From NCBI GenBank assembly GCA_016215145.1, contig JACRLA010000069.1:1-18174 (forward strand): a stretch of DNA of 18,174 nt, read 5' to 3'. Source of the DNA: Chloroflexota bacterium. GTDB lineage: Bacteria > Chloroflexota > Anaerolineae > Anaerolineales > VGOW01. Of this stretch, positions 14,093-18,174 are shown in pieces (the first letter of the stretch is position 1; each line of letters begins with the position of its first letter). The translations under genes were made by a program, and so were the position numbers. The notes beneath the pieces are model-generated. The model was given only the letters and a program-made list of their open reading frames with translations, was not told the origin of the DNA and ran no database searches.

Positions 14093-16342
14093 ATGATTCT
14101 CAAAAATCTATGGCGACGTAAAACCCGAACCCTGCTCACGCTCCTCGGCATTGCCGTCGGGGTTGCCGCCGTGGTCTCCCTCTCCGCGTTTGGCGAAGGA
14201 TTCGCCAGTGGCTTTGAGCGAATCTTCTCTACCTCTGAAGCCGATCTAACGGTGGGGCAAAAAGACGCCATCATGTTGATGATCAGTTCGGTGGACGAAT
14301 CGGTGGGTGATGAGATCAAAATGCTGCCCGGTGTGCAGGCGGTGAACGGCGTGGTGTTCGGCATGGTGCAGATGCCCGAAGCCCCGTACTTCATCGTGAT
14401 GGGCGAAGACCTGCGCGGCTTTTCGATTCAGCATTACCAACTCGTCGCCGGTGAACCGATCACCGGACGCAAACAGATTCTCATTGGCAAGATCACGGCA
14501 AAAAATTTCAGAAAAGAAGTGGGGCAGACATTTCTTTTGAATGACGTAACCTATCGCGTGGTGGGCATTTACGAAACCGGCACCAGCATGGAAGACGGCG
14601 GCGCGGTGATGAGTCTGGACGACGCGCAGCGAACGTTTGATAAACGGCGGCAGGTGAATTATTTCAAAGTGAAAGTCGAAGACCCGCGCCAAACCGATCA
14701 AATTAAAAAAGCGATTGAGTCACAATGGGGAAGTGAAGTCACGGTGATTCGCTCCGGCGAGGCGACGAAGCAGGATGAGATGTTCGATCTGTATCGTTCC
14801 TTCGGTTGGTTCTTGGGCGTGTTCGCTTTGCTGGTCGGCGGGCTGGGGATGATGAACACGATGTTGATGAACGTGTTCGAGCGCACGCGCGAGATCGGTG
14901 TGTTGCGCGCTGTAGGCTGGAGCAAACGAAGAGTCATCGGCATGATCATGGGCGAGTCGGTGTCGCTCTCGATTCTGGGCGGGGTGCTAGGCGTATTGCT
15001 TGGGATTGGTCTCACGTCATTGGCGCGGCTCTCTCCGGCAGTCGAGTCCTTGTTGAGCGGCGTGTACACGCCAACGATTTTCGTTCAGGCAATTGTCGTC
15101 GCTCTGTTGCTCGGCACGTTGGGCGGGCTGTATCCGGCGTGGCGCGCGGCGCAATTGCAACCGGTGGAAGCGATGCGCGCGGAAAGCGGCGCAAGCGTTA
15201 ACAGCGGATGGTTGATGAAGGTGATGGCAAAATTTTTGGCGGGCGGCGCCCTGCGGAATCTGTGGCGGCGTCCCACGCGCACATTGGTGACCATCAGCGG
15301 GATCGGGATCGGCGTTGGATTCATCGTAGCGTTAATGGCGATGAGCGTGGGCATGGAGAGCACCTTTGGAAAGGTGACGACGGCCGGCGACGCCGATCTT
15401 GTGGCAGAGCAGGCGAAGACCGCCGACTTGAGTCTCTCGCAGATTGACGAGCGTTTGGCAGATCGGTTGCGCGGGCATCCGGCAGTGAAATCCACATCGA
15501 AAGTTTTGTTCGGTATTGCCGACGCGCCGGGGCTGCCCTACTTTTTTTTGTTGGGACTCGATCCGTCGGAAGATTATATTCAACATTATCGAATTAAAGA
15601 GGGGCGCATGTTCGAGCGCAAAAGCGAGATCATCATCGGGCGATTCGCGGCGAACAGTTTGAAGAAAGGGCTGGGAGACGTTCTGCGTGTGTCCGGCACG
15701 TCGCTTCAGATTGTGGGGATTTACGAAAACGGCTCGGTCTATGAAGATGCCGGCGGCACGATCAGTTTAGATGCGGCGCAAGAGTTATTCAATAAGCCGG
15801 GCAAAGTATCGCTAATCAACATCCAACTTAAAGAGTCGGATCGCCCTCGCGTGAATGAACTGGTGAAAGAATTGGGCGCGGCGTTTCCGCAATTGCTGAT
15901 CATGCGAAGCACGGCGTTTATGGAATCTATGCAAGATTTTGCGTCAATGACCGTGATGATTAATTCGCTGGTGATGTTGACCATGATCGTCGGCGGGATC
16001 GTGATGATGAACGCGATGTTGATGAGCGTGTTCGAGCGCACGCAAGAGATCGGGGTGTTGCGGGCACTGGGGTGGCGGCGTCGGCGCATCGTTGGCATGA
16101 TCGTCGTCGAGTCGCTGGCGCTGGGCGTGTTTAGCACGTTAGCCGGGATCGGGATCGGCGTGGGGTTAAATTATCTTTTCTTGCTGGTGCCGGGTATGGG
16201 TATATTTCTTACGCCAGAATATCCACCGATGATGTTTGCCCAAGTGTTAGCGTTGGCGGTTGTGCTGGGTGTGGTGGGCGGTTTGTATCCGGCGTGGCGC
16301 GCGGCGGGGCTGCGACCTGTTGAAGCGCTACGTTATGAATGA
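14093..16342 (+). CDS. Tandem-duplicated MacB/FtsX-type ABC exporter permease
   Basis: A 749-residue membrane protein made of two homologous halves (about 1-366 and 385-749). Each half has an N-terminal helix preceded by NLWRR-x-TRTL (5-14 and 389-398), an extracytoplasmic MacB-periplasmic-core-like domain and three C-terminal FtsX helices. VFERT-x-EIGVLRA-x-GW recurs in each half, and each ends GGLYPAWRAA-x-L-x-PVEA. The two halves together supply the eight helices normally given by a permease dimer. The ATPase at 16416 follows 73 bases later. The system belongs to the MacB/LolCDE/FtsEX mechanotransmission class, likely exporting a lipid, peptide or antibiotic, or moving lipoproteins; which one cannot be told. 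It does not carry the ATPase domain fused in MacB. Confidence 0.93.
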   Translation: MILKNLWRRKTRTLLTLLGIAVGVAAVVSLSAFGEGFASGFERIFSTSEADLTVGQKDAIMLMISSVDESVGDEIKMLPGVQAVNGVVFGMVQMPEAPYFIVMGEDLRGFSIQHYQLVAGEPITGRKQILIGKITAKNFRKEVGQTFLLNDVTYRVVGIYETGTSMEDGGAVMSLDDAQRTFDKRRQVNYFKVKVEDPRQTDQIKKAIESQWGSEVTVIRSGEATKQDEMFDLYRSFGWFLGVFALLVGGLGMMNTMLMNVFERTREIGVLRAVGWSKRRVIGMIMGESVSLSILGGVLGVLLGIGLTSLARLSPAVESLLSGVYTPTIFVQAIVVALLLGTLGGLYPAWRAAQLQPVEAMRAESGASVNSGWLMKVMAKFLAGGALRNLWRRPTRTLVTISGIGIGVGFIVALMAMSVGMESTFGKVTTAGDADLVAEQAKTADLSLSQIDERLADRLRGHPAVKSTSKVLFGIADAPGLPYFFLLGLDPSEDYIQHYRIKEGRMFERKSEIIIGRFAANSLKKGLGDVLRVSGTSLQIVGIYENGSVYEDAGGTISLDAAQELFNKPGKVSLINIQLKESDRPRVNELVKELGAAFPQLLIMRSTAFMESMQDFASMTVMINSLVMLTMIVGGIVMMNAMLMSVFERTQEIGVLRALGWRRRRIVGMIVVESLALGVFSTLAGIGIGVGLNYLFLLVPGMGIFLTPEYPPMMFAQVLALAVVLGVVGGLYPAWRAAGLRPVEALRYE

Positions 16343-16357
16343 AAGGAAGAAGGGGAT

Positions 16358-16399
16358 GAACGGGATGAACGGGTGACTCTCACCCCCTTCATCCCGTTC
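16358..16399 (+). repeat. Hairpin between permease and ATPase genes
   Basis: GAACGGGATGAACGGGTGA (16358-16376) pairs with 16380-16399 apart from one mismatch or bulge, with loop CTC. The arm contains the reiterated word GGGATGAAC. It occupies the place where the ATPase ribosome binding site would be expected, and none is visible at 16416. Confidence 0.6.
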
Positions 16400-16415
16400 A
16401 CCCGTTCAATGATTT

Positions 16416-17270
16416 ATGACTGACATCGTTGTTGAAACAAGGGACCTCACTAAAATCTACGGAGACGGCGCGGACGTTCACGCCTTGGATGGAGTGAATC
16501 TCACGGTGCGCGCCGGGGAGTTCATCGCCATTGTGGGACCTTCGGGGTCGGGCAAGTCTACGTTGCTGAATATGATCGGCGCGTTGGATCGTCCGACGAG
16601 TGGCGAAGTGATCATCAACGGCACGCCGATCTCAAAGGTGAAAGATTTAGATCACTTTCGCGGCAAGACAATCGGCTTTGTGTTTCAGACTCACAACTTG
16701 ATCCCGACTCTGACTGCGCGCGAAAACATCGAAGTGCCAATGCACGAAACATCGTTGAGCGGTTCACAGCGTCGCGCCCGCGCCGACGAGTTGCTCGATT
16801 TGGTGGGCTTGGGCAAACGCAAAAACTTTTTGCCGAATCAAATGTCGGGCGGCGAGCGGCAGCGTGTTGCCGTCGCGCGCGCGTTGGCGAATCATCCGGT
16901 CATCATCCTCGCCGACGAACCGACGGGCAACCTTGATTCCAAAACAACCGAAGAGATCATGGCGTTGCTTGAGACTTTGCACAGCGAACATGGCACGACG
17001 TTGATCGTGGTGACGCATAACACGCAGGTAGCGCGAGACACGCATCGGATGATCACGATACGCGATGGCAAGATTCAAAAAGATGTTTCGATGATGAGCG
17101 CGATTGAAAGTGACCTGATTGACTTCAGGAGTTCGGCGTTGGGTCAGGCGATCTTGCGCGGCGAGAACGGCGGCTCGGAGGAAGTGAAAGAGATTGCGAA
17201 GCGCCTAAAGGAAATGATGGAAGGAAAAGAAATAAAGGAGATAAGGGAAATAAGGGAGACGGGGAAATAA
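16416..17270 (+). CDS. ABC exporter ATPase (MacB/LolD type) with charged C-terminal tail
   Basis: A 284-residue nucleotide-binding subunit: Walker A GPSGSGKST (41-49), Q-loop Gln91, signature MSGGE (143-147), Walker B IILADEPT (163-170, Glu168), D-loop GNLD and His201. The core ends near residue 225, so the length exceeds the usual 225-235. The extra part 226-284 includes a helical tail ending KEIKEIREIRETGK, encoded by a purine-rich repeat. It powers the permease encoded at 14093. The ATG lacks a visible ribosome binding site and follows a hairpin, so translation may depend on the upstream gene. Confidence 0.94.
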   Translation: MTDIVVETRDLTKIYGDGADVHALDGVNLTVRAGEFIAIVGPSGSGKSTLLNMIGALDRPTSGEVIINGTPISKVKDLDHFRGKTIGFVFQTHNLIPTLTARENIEVPMHETSLSGSQRRARADELLDLVGLGKRKNFLPNQMSGGERQRVAVARALANHPVIILADEPTGNLDSKTTEEIMALLETLHSEHGTTLIVVTHNTQVARDTHRMITIRDGKIQKDVSMMSAIESDLIDFRSSALGQAILRGENGGSEEVKEIAKRLKEMMEGKEIKEIREIRETGK

Positions 17271-17290
17271 AGGGAAGAGGGGAAAAGGAA
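17211..17290 (+). repeat. Purine-rich degenerate repeat spanning the ATPase stop codon
   Basis: About 80 bases almost purely A and G with a few T, built on words such as GGGAAATAAGGGAGA. It encodes the last 20 or so codons of the ATPase, using ATA and AGG codons, and continues past TAA (17268-17270). This looks like an intergenic simple repeat that has been drawn into the gene end. Confidence 0.5.
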
Positions 17291-17322
17291 GCGATAGTTT
17301 TCGCCGAAAATGGCGGGGGCAA

Positions 17323-17353
17323 GAAACCCGTTTTCTCCGAGAAAACGGGTTTC
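17323..17353. terminator. Hairpin downstream of the exporter operon
   Basis: GAAACCCGTTTTCTC (17323-17337) is exactly complementary to 17339-17353. It lies about 50 bases after the ATPase stop and 49 bases before the next gene. There is no clear T-tract, so it may be a rho-independent-like end or a dispersed palindrome. Confidence 0.5.
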
Positions 17354-17401
17354 TCCAACAGACCGCGAGGGGGTAAAATCAGGGTGAGGAGACATTGTTC
17401 T

Positions 17402-18174
17402 ATGAACCCTAAAGCACTTCATCAGATCATCGTTGCCATTCTCTTTGTTTCAGCTATTGTTATGAGCGCGCTGACGCCAGTTGATGTTTTGGCGCAAACG
17501 GTGTCACCGAGTGCTACGCCAACCGCAACCCCGACTCTGATACCAAGCGTGACTCTGGTTGGCACTGTCACTACCGGCACGCTCAACGCGCGTTCCGGTC
17601 CCGGCTTGTCGTACCCGGTGGCGGCAACATTTTTGCCCGGCGAGTTAGTGACGCTGACCGGGCGCACGTCAAACGGCGCGTGGTTGCGACTTGCCTCTAC
17701 CAAGTTCCCCGATCTATGGGCGAATGTGCAATTCATTCAAACGTCTTCGCCAACCACAGCCCTTCCAATTGCCGTCAACCTTTCTGACGGATCGAGAATT
17801 GCTGTCAGCGCAAAAATTAACGCGCCACGCCTCAATGTGCGTAAGGGACCTTGGGTTAGCTACGATATCGTCACGACAGCAAATCCTACGGATGTTGTTG
17901 GCATCATCGGCAAGAACGCTGCCGGAACGTGGGCAAACATTCGCCTGACAAACAACAAGACCGGCTGGGCTAACATTACCTTGCTCGAGCCAGAACGCTC
18001 GTGGGTGCGTTTGGTTAACGAATTGCCGATCACCTCAAAAGCCAACCTGACCTTAGATGCAGCAGCAACCGTGAGCAAGCCGATCACCGTCACCGTAGAC
18101 TCGTTTCCTCAATACGTTCCGATCACGGTGACAGTTAGTTCACCACTCTCTAGCGTTGCCTGTCGGGTTGCCAC
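17402..18174 (+). CDS. Secreted protein with two bacterial SH3 (SH3b) domains, cut by the window edge
   Basis: At least 257 residues, open to the last base. A signal peptide at 1-31 (MNPKALHQIIVAILFVSAIV ... VLAQ) leads to a Ser/Thr/Pro linker (32-49). Two SH3b repeats follow. The first (about 51-113) contains LNARSGPGLSYPV and WANVQFI. The second (about 132-196) contains LNVRKGPWVSYDIV and GWANITLL. Each ends with the family's G/LW-A-N strand. A third, beta-rich region starts at about 200. SH3b domains bind cell-wall peptides, so this is probably a surface or wall-associated protein. GAGGAGA lies 11 bases before the ATG, a little far. Confidence 0.86.
   Translation, partial: MNPKALHQIIVAILFVSAIVMSALTPVDVLAQTVSPSATPTATPTLIPSVTLVGTVTTGTLNARSGPGLSYPVAATFLPGELVTLTGRTSNGAWLRLASTKFPDLWANVQFIQTSSPTTALPIAVNLSDGSRIAVSAKINAPRLNVRKGPWVSYDIVTTANPTDVVGIIGKNAAGTWANIRLTNNKTGWANITLLEPERSWVRLVNELPITSKANLTLDAAATVSKPITVTVDSFPQYVPITVTVSSPLSSVACRVA

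Overview
The window reads as chromosomal DNA of a Chloroflexota bacterium, most likely class Anaerolineae. This is inferred from gene content and style: a diverged type VII secretion (T7SS/ESX-like) locus, lipoproteins and exported proteins with Thr/Ala/Pro-rich linkers, a LysM protein with a C-terminal domain of a kind I associate with this phylum, a CUT1 sugar ABC importer without its own ATPase, and palindromic elements in most intergenic gaps. No rRNA, tRNA, CRISPR array or transposase gene was seen.

Layout. (1) Positions 1-4632, minus strand: a giant EccC-type FtsK/SpoIIIE ATPase. It is open at the window edge and interrupted once by an in-frame TAG at 1402-1404. Its domain order is two membrane segments, ATPase D1, ATPase D2, then a second D1-like ATPase, with the start of another linker at the edge. 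(2) 4651-4835: a MITE-like inverted-repeat element just upstream of eccC, which may have removed its normal start codon. (3) 4958-6094, plus: a zinc-ribbon pseudokinase with a C-terminal membrane anchor. (4) 6164-7497, minus: four consecutive small helical WXG100-type genes, convergent with the kinase across a shared hairpin terminator. (5) 7669-8250, minus: a secreted LysM protein. (6) 8357-10095, plus: a lipoprotein endonuclease/exonuclease/phosphatase-family nuclease broken by an internal frameshifting deletion. (7) 10268-13832, plus: a CUT1 carbohydrate importer (two permeases, one lipoprotein binding protein), closed by a strong terminator. (8) 13897-17270, plus: a promoter with a palindrome in its spacer, a possible leader peptide, a tandem-duplicated MacB/FtsX-type permease and its LolD/MacB-type ATPase. 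(9) 17402 to the end, plus: a secreted SH3b-repeat protein, cut by the window edge.

How the genes fit together. EccC, the membrane-anchored pseudokinase and the WXG100-like proteins are plausible parts of one secretion system: motor, a pseudokinase scaffold comparable in concept to EssB/YukC of Firmicutes, and substrates. The kinase and WXG promoters share an ATAGAATA -10 region. EccB, EccD, EccE and MycP are not in the window. Two separate lesions, the amber codon in eccC and the deletion in the nuclease gene, mean either that this strain is losing these genes or that the assembly carries errors. Raw reads would decide this first.
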